Notes: generated by a model not told the origin, from the letters alone. A DNA stretch of 64,000 bases from an uncultured Candidatus Saccharibacteria bacterium (GCA_934725355.1 CAKVAO010000003.1:1-64000); one strand, 5' to 3'; shown: positions 25,808-36,700, numbered from the stretch's first letter. Made by a program: numbers and translations.

Positions 25808-27688
25808 CTATTTCTTATCGACAACTTCGCCTTCAACAGCACCGTCATCACTCTTTTTATCGTCAGACTTCGACTGAGCCTCCTTTGCAGCAGCCTCATA
25901 CATCTTGGCACCAATTTTCTGGATTGCTTCAGACAATTCCTTCTGAGCAGACTCTATATCATCCTTCTTCTCGTCCTTTAGATGTTTCTCAGCCTCCTTA
26001 ACTGCCTCGTCTATTTTCTTCTTATCGTCATCAGAGATTTTATCTTTGAATTCGTCTGGCATTTTCTTTGCTTGATAGATTGTATTTTCTAACATATTGC
26101 GCGCATCAGTAGTTTCGCGTGCTTCCTTGTCTTCTTCTGCATGTGCCTCTGCTTCCGCCTGAGCCTTTGCGATATCTTCCTTCGATAGATTACCGCTGTT
26201 CTGAATGGTAATTGACTGTTCTTTACCAGTACCCTTATCCTTAGCAGAAACATTTAGAATACCGTTGGCGTCAATGTTAAAGGTTACTTCGATTTGTGGA
26301 ATACCGCGCGGAGCCGGAGCAATACCATCCAAGATAAAGCGACCAAGTGACTTATTGTCGCGAGCAAATTCACGCTCACCCTGCAAGACGTTAATCTCAA
26401 CCTGCGGCTGATTATCCGATGCAGTCGAGAATACCTGCGACTTGCTGGTTGGAATAGTAGTGTTACGCTCAATCAGTTTAGTTGATACACCGCCCATGGT
26501 CTCAATACCTAGGCTCAATGGTGTTACATCTAGTAACAGCACATCCTTGACGTCACCTGCTAGCACGCCACCCTGAATTGCAGCACCATCTGCGACAACC
26601 TCATCTGGGTTTACGCCAGCCATCGGCTCTTTACCAAAGATTTCCTTAGCCTTTTCGATCACAGCGGGCATACGAGTCATACCACCAACCAGTACAACAT
26701 GACCAAGGTCAGATGACGTTACACCAGCATCCTTCATTGCCTTCTCACATGGAATTGCCAAGCGATCAATTAAGTCAGAACATAGCTCCTCGACCTTAGC
26801 ACGAGTTAGTGTAGTCTCGAAGTGCTTAGGACCGCTAGCATCGGCTGTAATAAACGGTAGGTTTACTTCGTATTCAGTAGTGGTCGATAGCTCTTTCTTA
26901 GCCTTCTCAGCTTCATCCTTTAAGCGCTGCATGGCAGCCTTATCTGAACGCAGGTCAATACCAGACTCACTCTTGAACTCGTCTAGGAAGTAATCAACGA
27001 TACGATTATCGAAGTCCTCGCCTCCTAGGTGAGTATCACCGTTGGTTGACTTCACTTCAAACACACCGTCGCCTAACTCTAGAATAGATACATCAAATGT
27101 ACCGCCACCTAGATCGAATACTACAATCTTCTCGTCGTTATTCTTATCTAGACCATAGGCCAGAGCTGCAGCTGTCGGCTCGTTTACGATACGCTTGACT
27201 TCTAGACCAGCAATTTTACCTGCGTCCTTAGTAGCTTGACGTTGACTATCGTCAAAGTATGCCGGCACAGTAATCACAGCCTCGGTCACCGGCTTGCCAA
27301 GATAATGCTCAGCATCTGCTTTGATCTTCGACAGGACCATTGCGCTGACTTCCTCTGGACTATAGACTTTACCATTAATCTCTACAGCCGCATTGCCTTT
27401 GTTGTTAACAATCTTGTACGGCATAATATCAATATCACGCTGTACTTCTTTGTCATCAAAACGACGACCCATCAAACGCTTAATGGCATAAATAGTGTTC
27501 TCTGCGTTGGTTACACGCTGACGCTGTGCAACTTTGCCGACTAAACGCTCACCCTTTTTATTAATTGCTACTACCGACGGAGTCGTACGGTCGCCCTCCT
27601 TGTTGGCGATAATTTCTGGCTTACCCGCTAGCAGATATGCTACAGCACTGTTAGTCGTACCAAGGTCAATGCCAATAATCGTACCCAT
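25808..27688 (-). CDS. dnaK: Hsp70 chaperone DnaK
   Basis: 626 aa ATP-dependent chaperone. The N-terminal ATPase domain starts with GTIIGIDLGTTNS and contains VFDLGGGTFDVSIL and HVVLVGGMTRMP. The substrate domain (LLLDVTPLSLGIETMGG...) and a helical lid with an acidic C-terminal tail follow. ATG 27688 has AAAGGGG about eight bases upstream; the longer TTG-type start at 27712 has none. Its partners grpE and dnaJ lie elsewhere in the window. A CIRCE at 27776 and a promoter give an mRNA with about 70 bases of leader, unlike the leaderless hrcA, clpP and clpC. Confidence 0.97.
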   Translation of the reverse strand: MGTIIGIDLGTTNSAVAYLLAGKPEIIANKEGDRTTPSVVAINKKGERLVGKVAQRQRVTNAENTIYAIKRLMGRRFDDKEVQRDIDIMPYKIVNNKGNAAVEINGKVYSPEEVSAMVLSKIKADAEHYLGKPVTEAVITVPAYFDDSQRQATKDAGKIAGLEVKRIVNEPTAAALAYGLDKNNDEKIVVFDLGGGTFDVSILELGDGVFEVKSTNGDTHLGGEDFDNRIVDYFLDEFKSESGIDLRSDKAAMQRLKDEAEKAKKELSTTTEYEVNLPFITADASGPKHFETTLTRAKVEELCSDLIDRLAIPCEKAMKDAGVTSSDLGHVVLVGGMTRMPAVIEKAKEIFGKEPMAGVNPDEVVADGAAIQGGVLAGDVKDVLLLDVTPLSLGIETMGGVSTKLIERNTTIPTSKSQVFSTASDNQPQVEINVLQGEREFARDNKSLGRFILDGIAPAPRGIPQIEVTFNIDANGILNVSAKDKGTGKEQSITIQNSGNLSKEDIAKAQAEAEAHAEEDKEARETTDARNMLENTIYQAKKMPDEFKDKISDDDKKKIDEAVKEAEKHLKDEKKDDIESAQKELSEAIQKIGAKMYEAAAKEAQSKSDDKKSDDGAVEGEVVDKK

Positions 27689-27764
27689 TAAATGCCCCTT
27701 TCTATTAATCATTTAAAACAAACTTCATTCTGGCGCTCGGTCTACCCGTTTGCCAACTATCTCT

Positions 27765-27802
27765 AGTCTAGACCGTTAGCACTCACATGTCAAGAGTGCT
27801 AG
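27765..27802 (-). promoter_or_regulatory. CIRCE operator and promoter of dnaK
   Basis: TTAGCACTC-N9-GAGTGCTAG (27776-27802, one mismatch in the last base). The leftward -35 TTGACA (27788-27793) fills the last six spacer bases, and -10 TAGACT is at 27765-27770 after 17 bases. Confidence 0.9.
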
Positions 27803-27894
27803 TTGTTGTTATTTTGTCTACTTTATAGACATTCCTTAGTGTTTACGTTTGCAGCATGGTATACTAAATACAGCATAAAATAGGAGGGATTATA

Positions 27895-28533
27895 ATGCAG
27901 TCACAGGTAACACAGCGCAACCCAATTGTCGTATTTTTACTGCCTTTCATAACATGCGGCATCTATGGTTGGTACTGGTTGGTTAAAGTAAAAGGCGAAC
28001 TAAACAGATCACAGAACTCTGTGAATATCCCAACTGCTTGGGTTTGGGTTATTCCGTTTGTCGGTACCATATGGTACGAATGGAAATTTAGTGAAGCAAC
28101 CGATATCGTAACTAATGGTCAATATTCAACACCGGTTGCATTTATGCTACTATTCCTTCTTGGTCCAATTGGCTATGCAATTTTGCAGGACGGTTACAAT
28201 AAGAGCGGCAACATCGCCACAACACCGGCAGCACCGGCAACAACGGCAACACCAGTAATGCCGGCAGCACCAACCACCCCAACGGCTCCATTTACTACTG
28301 TAGCTCCAGCAGACACTGTAGCTCCGACTACCTCAACAGTACCGACAACTTCAGTCGCATCAACTAGTTCGACTAACCCATTCGAGACAGCAGCACCAGC
28401 TAGTTCAATCAATCCATTCGAAACGGCGACACCAGTTACTCCAGCTACACCGACCACGCCAGCTAACCCATTTACACCAGTAAATAATGGCGCCAATCAG
28501 AATGTTGATGACACTAATTTCTTTAACAAATAA
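27895..28533 (+). CDS. DUF4234 membrane protein with Thr/Pro/Ala-rich tail
   Basis: 212 aa. Residues 1-105 are a DUF4234 domain with two or three membrane helices and the signature GIYGWYWLVK. Residues about 110-205 are low-complexity Thr/Pro/Ala with two copies of S-x-NPFET (SSTNPFET, SSINPFET) and a final NPF. AGGAGGG lies six bases before ATG 27895. The tail may be an extended surface or a cytoplasmic linker; topology cannot be decided here. Function is unknown. An extended -10 (TGGTATACT) lies about 35 bases upstream. Confidence 0.75.
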   Translation: MQSQVTQRNPIVVFLLPFITCGIYGWYWLVKVKGELNRSQNSVNIPTAWVWVIPFVGTIWYEWKFSEATDIVTNGQYSTPVAFMLLFLLGPIGYAILQDGYNKSGNIATTPAAPATTATPVMPAAPTTPTAPFTTVAPADTVAPTTSTVPTTSVASTSSTNPFETAAPASSINPFETATPVTPATPTTPANPFTPVNNGANQNVDDTNFFNK

Positions 28534-28551
28534 TTAGTCTACGTAATTAAT

Positions 28552-28584
28552 AAATCCACCTTAGCTAAAGGTGGATTTTTGGTA
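28552..28584. terminator. Bidirectional terminator between DUF4234 gene and grpE
   Basis: 11-bp stem AAATCCACCTT/AAGGTGGATTT (28552-28562, 28568-28578) with T-rich sequence on both sides. Confidence 0.8.
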
Positions 28585-28602
28585 TTAGCGCAACTAGTCC
28601 GA

Positions 28603-29079
28603 CTATTTTCTAGTCACACTTACCATAGCTGGACGTAGAACTTCGCCATGGTACAAATAGCCCGAGCGCAGAACAGCAGACAGTACTTCGGTTTCACCTT
28701 CAGCGTCATCCATTTGGATTGCGTCATGCTGGTCGTGGTCAAACACGTCGCCTGGTTTTGCATCAATCTTAGTTAGACCAATATCAGACAATGACTTGGC
28801 TAATTTTTTCTGCATAGCTACGATGCCCTTAGCCCACTCGTTATCCGCAAGGTCTGCTGGCACATTAGCCAATGCTGCATCGATAATATCGAGAGTTGGT
28901 AGTAGTTTCTTTATAGTTTCACTCTGCCCCGTCTGGCGTGCAACTGTTAAATCATTCTCAATATGCTTACGATAATTCTCGAAGTCGGCACGCGTCCGTT
29001 GCAAATCATTGGTTAGCTCAGTGATCTTGTCTATTAGATCACTGGCCTGCTGGTCATTATTGTCTACTCTTTTATTCAT
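28603..29079 (-). CDS. grpE: Nucleotide exchange factor GrpE
   Basis: 158 aa. It releases ADP from DnaK. A long N-terminal helix (LIDKITELTNDLQRTRADFENYRKH) is followed by the beta-wing domain with LPTLDIIDAAL, VFDHDQHDAIQ and the ending YLYHGEVLRPAMVSVTRK. It follows hrcA after 23 bases with GAGGAG before its ATG, so it is transcribed from the HrcA-controlled promoter. Confidence 0.95.
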   Translation of the reverse strand: MNKRVDNNDQQASDLIDKITELTNDLQRTRADFENYRKHIENDLTVARQTGQSETIKKLLPTLDIIDAALANVPADLADNEWAKGIVAMQKKLAKSLSDIGLTKIDAKPGDVFDHDQHDAIQMDDAEGETEVLSAVLRSGYLYHGEVLRPAMVSVTRK

Positions 29080-29102
29080 AAATTACTCCTCTGATACCGT
29101 TT

Positions 29103-29825
29103 CTAGTTATTCAAAAAGCGCTCAAGCATGCGTCCCGTCTCCGACACAAGCGCCATCACTCGCGCGTAACTCTGCCTAGTTGGGCCTAGTACACCAATAT
29201 AGCTGTTATCGGAATACGGCGAATGAAAATGGCTAATAATCAGCGATACGCCACTATCTCGGCCGATCGGGTTCTCTGACCCAATAAAAACATTTAGCGT
29301 CTCATTTGGCGCCGCTTCACGCAGCCATGGCTCTAGATTGTCCAATAGTGACGCCACCGCACGCACATGCTGTCCATCCTCAAATTCCGGTTGCGAGAAC
29401 AGGTTAGTCATACCAGACAGATACAACTGCTCACCGATAGTCGCAAAGCCCAAATTATGCGTAATTTCAACCAGTGAATCAACCGCTGAACGAATCGCTA
29501 AATCCGAGCGATCAGGCGCCGAGTGCACGCGCGTTGCAATTGCCTTGGCGTAGCGTGCCTCAGCCGTGTGTTCACGTCGAACGACGCCAGTTTCAGTAAT
29601 GCTATTAACATACAAACGGTAGCCCTTGTCAGTAGGAATACGACCCGCTGAAGTATGAGGCTGGGTTAAATAGCCCATTTCCTCGAGCTTCGCCATCTCA
29701 CTACGCATGGTAGCTGGTGACACATCAAATAACTTAGCCAACAGGACACTCCCAACTGGAGTAGCTAGCTCGGCATATTGCTCAACAATTGCCTTTAATA
29801 TTCGCGCTTGACGATCAGTCATCAT
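29103..29825 (-). CDS. hrcA: Heat-inducible transcription repressor HrcA
   Basis: 240 aa; typical HrcA proteins have about 340, so the C-terminal regulatory half is reduced. The N-terminal winged helix is intact (LATPVGSVLLAKLFDVSPATMRSEMAKLEEMGYL, then HTSAGRIPTDKGYRLYV). It binds CIRCE and represses chaperone genes until stress. Its own promoter overlaps a CIRCE, so it is autoregulated. The -10 TATTAT ends eight bases before ATG 29825, giving an almost leaderless mRNA. grpE follows in the same operon. Confidence 0.93.
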   Translation of the reverse strand: MMTDRQARILKAIVEQYAELATPVGSVLLAKLFDVSPATMRSEMAKLEEMGYLTQPHTSAGRIPTDKGYRLYVNSITETGVVRREHTAEARYAKAIATRVHSAPDRSDLAIRSAVDSLVEITHNLGFATIGEQLYLSGMTNLFSQPEFEDGQHVRAVASLLDNLEPWLREAAPNETLNVFIGSENPIGRDSGVSLIISHFHSPYSDNSYIGVLGPTRQSYARVMALVSETGRMLERFLNN

Positions 29826-29833
29826 ATACCAAC

Positions 29834-29871
29834 ATAATACATAATTAGCACTCTACTGTCAAGAGTGCTAA
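29834..29871 (-). promoter_or_regulatory. CIRCE operator and promoter of hrcA-grpE
   Basis: Perfect CIRCE (29845-29871). Leftward -35 TTGACA (29857-29862) fills the last six spacer bases; -10 TATTAT at 29834-29839. It starts only 21 bases downstream of the rpoC stop. Confidence 0.93.
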
Positions 29872-29892
29872 TTACATGTCTTTACCGAGTGA

Positions 29893-32800
29893 TTATTTGT
29901 CTAGATCGGTACTTTCCGTATCTTCGCCTTCCAGCTCCTCGGCATACTGCTCTTCAGATAGAGCACCAGTACCAACAGGTATTTTACGACCAATGATCAC
30001 GTTTTCCTTCAGACCCTTCAAGTGGTCAACACGTCCACTAGTTGCAGCAGCAATTAGAACGCGCGTTGTATCCTGGAAGGATGCACCCGACAAGAAGGAG
30101 TCGCTATTGACTGAGACCTTCGAAATGCCCAGTAGCAACTGTGTGAATTCGATTGGCGTCTTGCCTTCAGCAATCAACTTCTTGTTAGTATCGGCAACTA
30201 GTGCGCGCGATGCAATGTCACCGGCGATGAACTGACTATCGCCCGGATCCTCTATACGAACACGGCTAAACATCTGACGTACGATAACCTCTAGGTGCTT
30301 CGGCGAAATATCCTGACCCTGTGCAGCATAGATGCGTAGCACATCGTCAATGATATAGCGCTGAGTTTCGGTAATACCCTTATACTTCATTAACTCGCGC
30401 AAATCAGCAGAACCGCTGGTAATCTTGTCGCCAGCCTTTACAGAATCACCACCACTTACTACCAACTGACGAGAACCAGCAATAGTGTATTCTTTTGGCG
30501 CCTGCTTCTCAGCAATCACCTCTAGGCCATTATCAACATACCTTACAACACCGTCGAATGGTGCACCAATCGGCAAGCCATTGCGATCGTTACTAGCGAT
30601 GATGTCACCCGTACGAACAGTAACACCATTCTTGACGCGTGGCTCTTGCCCATCACTGAATGTAATGCGTTCAGTACGACCAGCTAACGGAGTAATCGTT
30701 ACCTTGTTAGTATCAGCTTCCTTGTTATACTCAACTGTGACTGTACCATCGTTTTCAGCCAAAATAGCCTGACCTTTTGGTGGGTGAACTTCTAGAAGCT
30801 CTTCGACACGCGGTAGACCCTGGGAAATGTTGTCACCACCAACGCCACCCTGGTGTTTAGTATCCAAAGTTAGCTGAGTACCTGGCTCACCAACTGACTG
30901 TGCAGCAATCACACCGATTGGCTCAGCCTCCGATACCAAGAAGCCAGTCGACAGATCAACACCGTAGCTCTTACGCGGAATACCTGATAGCTCAGGGGTC
31001 GATAGTACCGACATAATCTTGACTGATTTAATTGATTCATCGTTGTGAATTGCTTCGGCAATGTCGTTGGTGATTAATTCACCACGCTTGACATAATCCT
31101 TAACATCCTCAGCAGCATAGCGGCCGGCGATGCGATCACCAAAGTCAATCATCGTATCTTCAGTCTCACTGCGGAAGATTGCAAAGCCAGGATCCTCAGC
31201 GGTACCCTCATCAGATACAGTGAAGACGTCCTGCGACACATCGACTAGACGACGAGTTAGGTAACCAGAGTCAGCAGTCTTTAGTGCGGTTGAAACAGCA
31301 CCATAACGCGAACCACGTGTTACAACGAAGGCCTCTAGCGGAGTCATACCGTGCTTGTAAGAGTCCTTAACTGGTAGCTCAATTTCACGACCCGAAGCAT
31401 CCACCTGAACACCGATCATAGCACCAGCAGCCTTCACGTTATCCACGGAACCACGAGCACCAGAGTTAGCCATGACTGAAACAGCTGAATCGATTTCCTG
31501 TAAGTGTTCTTCGACATCTTCAGTAACCTTAGCATCCACATCACGCCAGGTCTTAACAGTTAGCTCGTGACGCTCTTTACCGTTAATTAAACCTTCATCA
31601 TACTGTTCAGCAATCTTAGCAACGCGCTTATCGCCTTCTTCGGTAGCAACTTTAACGTCGTCCAAAGTAAAGTAGTCATCCATGCCAGATGAAACGGCTG
31701 AACGTGTAGCGTGTTCTAGGCCTAACGTCTTGATATTGTTAGCGGTCTTTGCAGCGACTTCTGAACCATAGTTATTGAAGACGCGCGCCAACACCTTAAC
31801 AACCGCCTTCTTCGTTAGCACGTCATTAACAAACGGGAAGTCTTCTGGTAACTGCTCGTTAAACAGTACACGACCAAGTGTCGTATGTAGAGTTTGACCA
31901 CGGAAACGAATGACGATCGGTGTCTGGTATTTAATCTCACCTGCATCGTGCGCCAAAATCGCTTCAGCCTCTGACGCATAAGCATGTGGCTGTTCACCTT
32001 CCTTCAACTGTGCACTTGGCTTGTTGTAGGTTAGATAGTAACAACCCAAGACAATATCCTGGTAAATCGATAGCACCGGTGAACCATCCGATGGCTTCAG
32101 TAGGTTGTTAGCCGCCGACATTAGGTCGCGTGCTTCAGCCTGCGCCTCATCTGATAGAGGTAGGTGAACTGCCATCTGGTCACCATCGAAGTCAGCGTTA
32201 AAGCCAGAAGTCACTAGTGGGCAGACCTGAATTGCCTGACCTTCAATCAGTCGCGGCTGGAATGCCTGAATCGACAGACGGTGCAAAGTAGGAGCACGGT
32301 TTAGCAAAACGTATTTACCCTTAATCGCCTCATCAAGCGCATCCCATACAATCGGGTCGCCAGAATCGATTAAGCGCTGTGCTGTATGAATATTATGTGC
32401 CTGTTCCCACTCTAGCAACTTAGAGATAACAAATGGCCTAAATAGCTCTAGTGCCATAGTCTTAGGTAGACCACACTCATTAATATTTAGTTCCGGACCA
32501 GAAACAATTACCGAACGACCCGAATAGTCAACGCGCTTACCTAGTAGGTTCTGGCGGAAACGACCCTGCTTGCCCTTCAGTAGGTCAGATAGCGACTTCA
32601 AACGACGGCGTCCGCCGGTAGCCTGAGCAGCTCGAGTACCACGTGCTGAGCTGTTATCGATTAGAGCATCGACAGCTTCCTGCAACATACGCATTTCGTT
32701 ACGAGTAATAACTTCTGGGGCGTTTAGATCAGCCAGCTTCTTCAAGCGGTTGTTACGGTTGATGACACGACGATATAGATCATTTAGATCAGATGTAGCG

Positions 32801-33768
32801 AAACGACCACCTGTCAACTGCACCATTGGACGCAGATCTGGCGGAATTACCGGCAGTACAGTCAAGCACATTGATTCTGGCTTGATATCAGCCGCGCGCA
32901 TACTCTCTAGCAACTTTAGACGCTTCTGGATCTTACCCTTGACTTGACCCTTCTTCTTCTCAGCTATCTCAGTTAAATCGCTAATTAACTGATCTAGATC
33001 AATTTCGCTAAGCAGACGATATAGAGCGGCGCCGCCCATACCGACTTCGATTAGATCCTCGTAGCCTTCAGGTAGGTTGCGATAAGCGTTCTCTGACATA
33101 GTTGCGCCTTTGACAAAGCTATCTAGAGCGCTCTTCTTCTCGTTGTAGTCCTCGGTTAGTTTCGTAATTTCAGCAGTCATCTCCTTAGCTAAGGCAGTTG
33201 CATCCACTGGATTATCGCCATCAGCTGCACTGGATTGCGCTTTATCGTAGCGCATTTTAATGGCAGCACGGCCAGCATTGAACTGCTCTTCATTGTCAGC
33301 TTTTAGCTGTTCAATCTGCTCATCGTCAGTAGCCAAAATAGCATAGCTCTGGAAGTAGGCGATACGTTCTAGCTCTTTCACGGTCAGACCTAGCAGTAAC
33401 GACATAGCACTTGGCACACCACGCATAAACCAGATGTGTGCGACCGGAGTTGCTAGCTTAATGTGACCCATACGCTCACGGCGCGCTGAGGCGTTTGTTA
33501 CTAACTCGCCATTCTTATCTACAGCAGCCTCACGACTACGCACACCCTTTAACTTGGCGTCATGTGGGTTAATATCTTTGACTGGCCCGAAAATTCGTTC
33601 ACAGAATAAACCGTCGCGTTCTGGTTTTTGGGTGCGATAGTTGATAGTTTCAGGCTTCAACACCTCACCATAAGACCAAGATAGGATATCTTCCTCGCTA
33701 GCTACTGCTAGGCGAACTGCGTCAAAATCCGCTACAGACATATCGTCATTCGATTTCGGTCGCATCAT
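29893..33768 (-). CDS. rpoC: RNA polymerase beta' subunit
   Basis: 1291 aa. The catalytic NADFDGDQM motif lies near residues 523-531, and the clamp, bridge-helix region and C-terminal jaw are present. Two things are odd. The N-terminal zinc site has no cysteines: between ERIFGPVKD and RRERMGHI (about 61-95) the four ligands of ZBD1 are absent. The second zinc site also lacks them (VSDEGT, and STPELSGIPRKSYG where CxxCYG is usual). The trigger loop reads TQLTLDTKHQGG instead of TQLTMRTFHxGG. rpoC overlaps the rpoB stop by one base (TAATG) and has GGAGGAAG before its ATG. Confidence 0.97.
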   Translation of the reverse strand: MMRPKSNDDMSVADFDAVRLAVASEEDILSWSYGEVLKPETINYRTQKPERDGLFCERIFGPVKDINPHDAKLKGVRSREAAVDKNGELVTNASARRERMGHIKLATPVAHIWFMRGVPSAMSLLLGLTVKELERIAYFQSYAILATDDEQIEQLKADNEEQFNAGRAAIKMRYDKAQSSAADGDNPVDATALAKEMTAEITKLTEDYNEKKSALDSFVKGATMSENAYRNLPEGYEDLIEVGMGGAALYRLLSEIDLDQLISDLTEIAEKKKGQVKGKIQKRLKLLESMRAADIKPESMCLTVLPVIPPDLRPMVQLTGGRFATSDLNDLYRRVINRNNRLKKLADLNAPEVITRNEMRMLQEAVDALIDNSSARGTRAAQATGGRRRLKSLSDLLKGKQGRFRQNLLGKRVDYSGRSVIVSGPELNINECGLPKTMALELFRPFVISKLLEWEQAHNIHTAQRLIDSGDPIVWDALDEAIKGKYVLLNRAPTLHRLSIQAFQPRLIEGQAIQVCPLVTSGFNADFDGDQMAVHLPLSDEAQAEARDLMSAANNLLKPSDGSPVLSIYQDIVLGCYYLTYNKPSAQLKEGEQPHAYASEAEAILAHDAGEIKYQTPIVIRFRGQTLHTTLGRVLFNEQLPEDFPFVNDVLTKKAVVKVLARVFNNYGSEVAAKTANNIKTLGLEHATRSAVSSGMDDYFTLDDVKVATEEGDKRVAKIAEQYDEGLINGKERHELTVKTWRDVDAKVTEDVEEHLQEIDSAVSVMANSGARGSVDNVKAAGAMIGVQVDASGREIELPVKDSYKHGMTPLEAFVVTRGSRYGAVSTALKTADSGYLTRRLVDVSQDVFTVSDEGTAEDPGFAIFRSETEDTMIDFGDRIAGRYAAEDVKDYVKRGELITNDIAEAIHNDESIKSVKIMSVLSTPELSGIPRKSYGVDLSTGFLVSEAEPIGVIAAQSVGEPGTQLTLDTKHQGGVGGDNISQGLPRVEELLEVHPPKGQAILAENDGTVTVEYNKEADTNKVTITPLAGRTERITFSDGQEPRVKNGVTVRTGDIIASNDRNGLPIGAPFDGVVRYVDNGLEVIAEKQAPKEYTIAGSRQLVVSGGDSVKAGDKITSGSADLRELMKYKGITETQRYIIDDVLRIYAAQGQDISPKHLEVIVRQMFSRVRIEDPGDSQFIAGDIASRALVADTNKKLIAEGKTPIEFTQLLLGISKVSVNSDSFLSGASFQDTTRVLIAAATSGRVDHLKGLKENVIIGRKIPVGTGALSEEQYAEELEGEDTESTDLDK

Positions 33769-36700
33769 TACGCTTCCTCCTCTTTGTTAACATTATTATC
33801 ATCAGAATCACTTAAATCTTCTGGGTTCTCTTCGTCGTCATCTGGCATTACCGTTACATTGTCGTCTTCTTCGGTAACATCGCTCGGATCGACCGTTTCG
33901 CCAGCTGCGTTTTCATCTAGTTCATTCAAGCGACCGCCGGTACCCTTCTGAGTAACTACATTCTCGGCATCTTCTAGTTCGTCATTTTTGATCAAGTCAA
34001 CCCTTAGACCTAGACCTTGCAGCTCCTTCACCAATACTTTGAAGCCTTCTGGGATGTCTGGACCTTCGATAGGCTCGCCCTTAATGATCTCTTCATAAGC
34101 ACGCGCACGACCCTTAACATCATCAGATTTAATCGTGATCATCTCTTGCAAGGTAGTAGCGGCGCCGTAAGCTTCTAGTGCCCAGACCTCCATTTCACCG
34201 AAGCGCTGACCACCATTGTGAGCCTTACCACCTAGAGGCTGCTGAGTAACCATCGTGTATGGACCAGTTGAACGAGCATGGATTTTGTCGGTCACCATGT
34301 GGTGTAGCTTAATCATATACATCACGCCAACTGTAGTCTTTTCCTGGAACGGATCGCCAGTACGGCCATCGAATAGCTGTACCTTACCGCTACGATCGTA
34401 ACCAGCTTTTTCTAGCTCATTTGCAATCGTCTCGTTCGGGATGCCACGGAAAGCTGGTGTTGCTACCTTGTAGCCCAAAGCACGTGCAGCCATACCAATG
34501 TGAACCTCGAATAGCTGACCTAAGTTCATACGTGAAGGCACACCCATAGGATTCAAAATCATATCCACTGGGGTACCGTCAGCCATATATGGCATATCTT
34601 CTTCGTTTAGAATGCGTGCTACCACACCCTTGTTACCATAACGACCAGCTAACTTATCGCCGACCTGAATCTTGCGAGTCTGAGCAATAAAGATTTCAAT
34701 CTGCTTTAGGACACCAGCCTTCAGCTCGTAGCCTGACTCACGATCAAAGATTTTAACTGCCACAACTTTACCGCCCTCGCTGCGACCAACACGGTGGCTA
34801 GTATCACGCACATCCTTGGCTTTCTCACCAAAGATTGCACGTAGTAAACGCTCTTCTGAGCTTAGCTCTTGTTCGCCCTTTGGCGTAATCTTACCAACCA
34901 ATACATCACCTGGCTTAACTTCTGAACCAACAGTGATAATACCGTTCTCGTCTAGGTTACGTAGAGCATCTTCGCTAGCGTTTGGAATATCACGTGTGAC
35001 AATTTCTGGACCTAGCTTAGTATCACGCACTTCCACCATTGAGCTGGTGATATTGATACTAGTTAAGCTGTCATCTTCAACCAAACGACGGCTGATAATG
35101 ATCGAGTCATCCATGTTGTAACCCTTCCAAGGCATATAAGCTACAACCAAATCGCGACCCAAGGCGATTTCACCATCAGCAACCGAAGCACCTTCAACTA
35201 GAGGCTGACCCTTGACAACCTTCTGACCACGAGTCACCACGGTGCGCTCGTTGAACGAGCGATCTTCATTCGATTTCACGAAGTGCGTCGGGTGATAAAC
35301 ACCGATCTTATCGTCGGCATATTTCACCTTAACTTCATCGGCATCCGCTTTTATTACTTCACCATCCTGCTCTGCTACCGTCAAAGCTGGGGTGTTCATA
35401 GCTAGGTCATGTTCAATGCCAGTACCAACAATCGGTGCTGTTGGACGCACTAGAGGCACTGCCTGACGTTGCATGTTTGCACCCATCAAGTTGCGGTCAA
35501 TACGCGACTTCTCAACAAATGGAATTAGTGCAGCAGTTGTACCAATAACCTGCATTGAGTCGGCATCCATGTAGGTAACATCTTCAACATCCACAGTCTC
35601 AGGACGTAGGTGACGACGAGCATCGACACGATCATCTTTGAAGGTGCCATCTTCGTTTAGTTCAACAGACGACTCGGCAATCGTCTCTTTTTCCTCTTGA
35701 GCGGCGTCCATATAGACGACATCATCGGTAACCTTACCATTTACAACCTTACGATATGGCGCCTCAATGAAGCCGTAGTCATTAATACGTGCATACGACG
35801 CTAGGTTTAACACCAAGCCCACGTTTGCACCTTCTGGTGTCTCAATAATACAGACACGAGAATAGTGAGTTGGGTGAATATCGCGCACCTCAATACCAGC
35901 ACGCTCGCGCACTAGACCACCAGGACCCATCGAACTTAGGCGACGCTTGTGCGACAGCTCAGAAACCGGATTAGCCTGATCCATGAACTGCGACAGCTGA
36001 GAAGAGGCGAAAAATTCGCGAACAGCCGCCACAATCGGACGAGCATTAATCAGCGAGGCTGGTGTAACGTTATCTAGGTCAGCAATGCTCATGCGGTCAC
36101 GTACATTGCGCTCTAGACGCAATAGACCAACACGGAATTGACGTGCTACCAGTTCACCCACCAAGCGTACACGACGATTATAGAAAGCATCGATGTCATC
36201 TGGATCACCCTGTGTATTATTTAGACGGATAATCTCAGCGACAATAGCAACCAAGTCGTCCATTAGTAGAACACGGTTTTCAGGAGTATTTGGTACTTCT
36301 GGGGTCATTCCCAGCTCTTTCTTAATATCAGCTAGACGCTGGTTCATCTTGTAGCGACCAACTCTGCTAATATCAAAACGCTTGAAGTCAAAGAACATGC
36401 GTTCGATCATACCCTTAGCATTGTCGACAGTTGCCAAATCGCCTGGGCGAATCTTGCGAAAGACTTCAATTAAAGCTTCGTTAGTGCTACGCGCTGGATC
36501 TTTTTCGATCGTCGCGTCAATAAAGCTAGAATCGCCTGTATCGACCTTTGCAAATAGCTCCTTCAGCTTAGCATTCGTACCATATCCTAATGCGCGCAAC
36601 AAAGTAGTTACTGGAACTTTGCGACGACGATCGATCTTGACGTAGATTACACCATTCTTGTCGGTCTCAAATTCAAACCATGCGCCACGACCTGGAATAA

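Noticed and set aside
28194..28496. 100-aa Val/Gly/Ala-rich ORF antisense to the DUF4234 tail
   Set aside because: It is the mirror of Thr/Pro/Ala codon repeats on the plus strand and has no start signals.
31290..31330. RpoC segment TRGSRYG read as a mutated trigger-loop His
   Set aside because: This corresponds to the THGARKG region before the bridge-to-jaw segment; the true trigger-loop His lies in TLDTKH and is kept.
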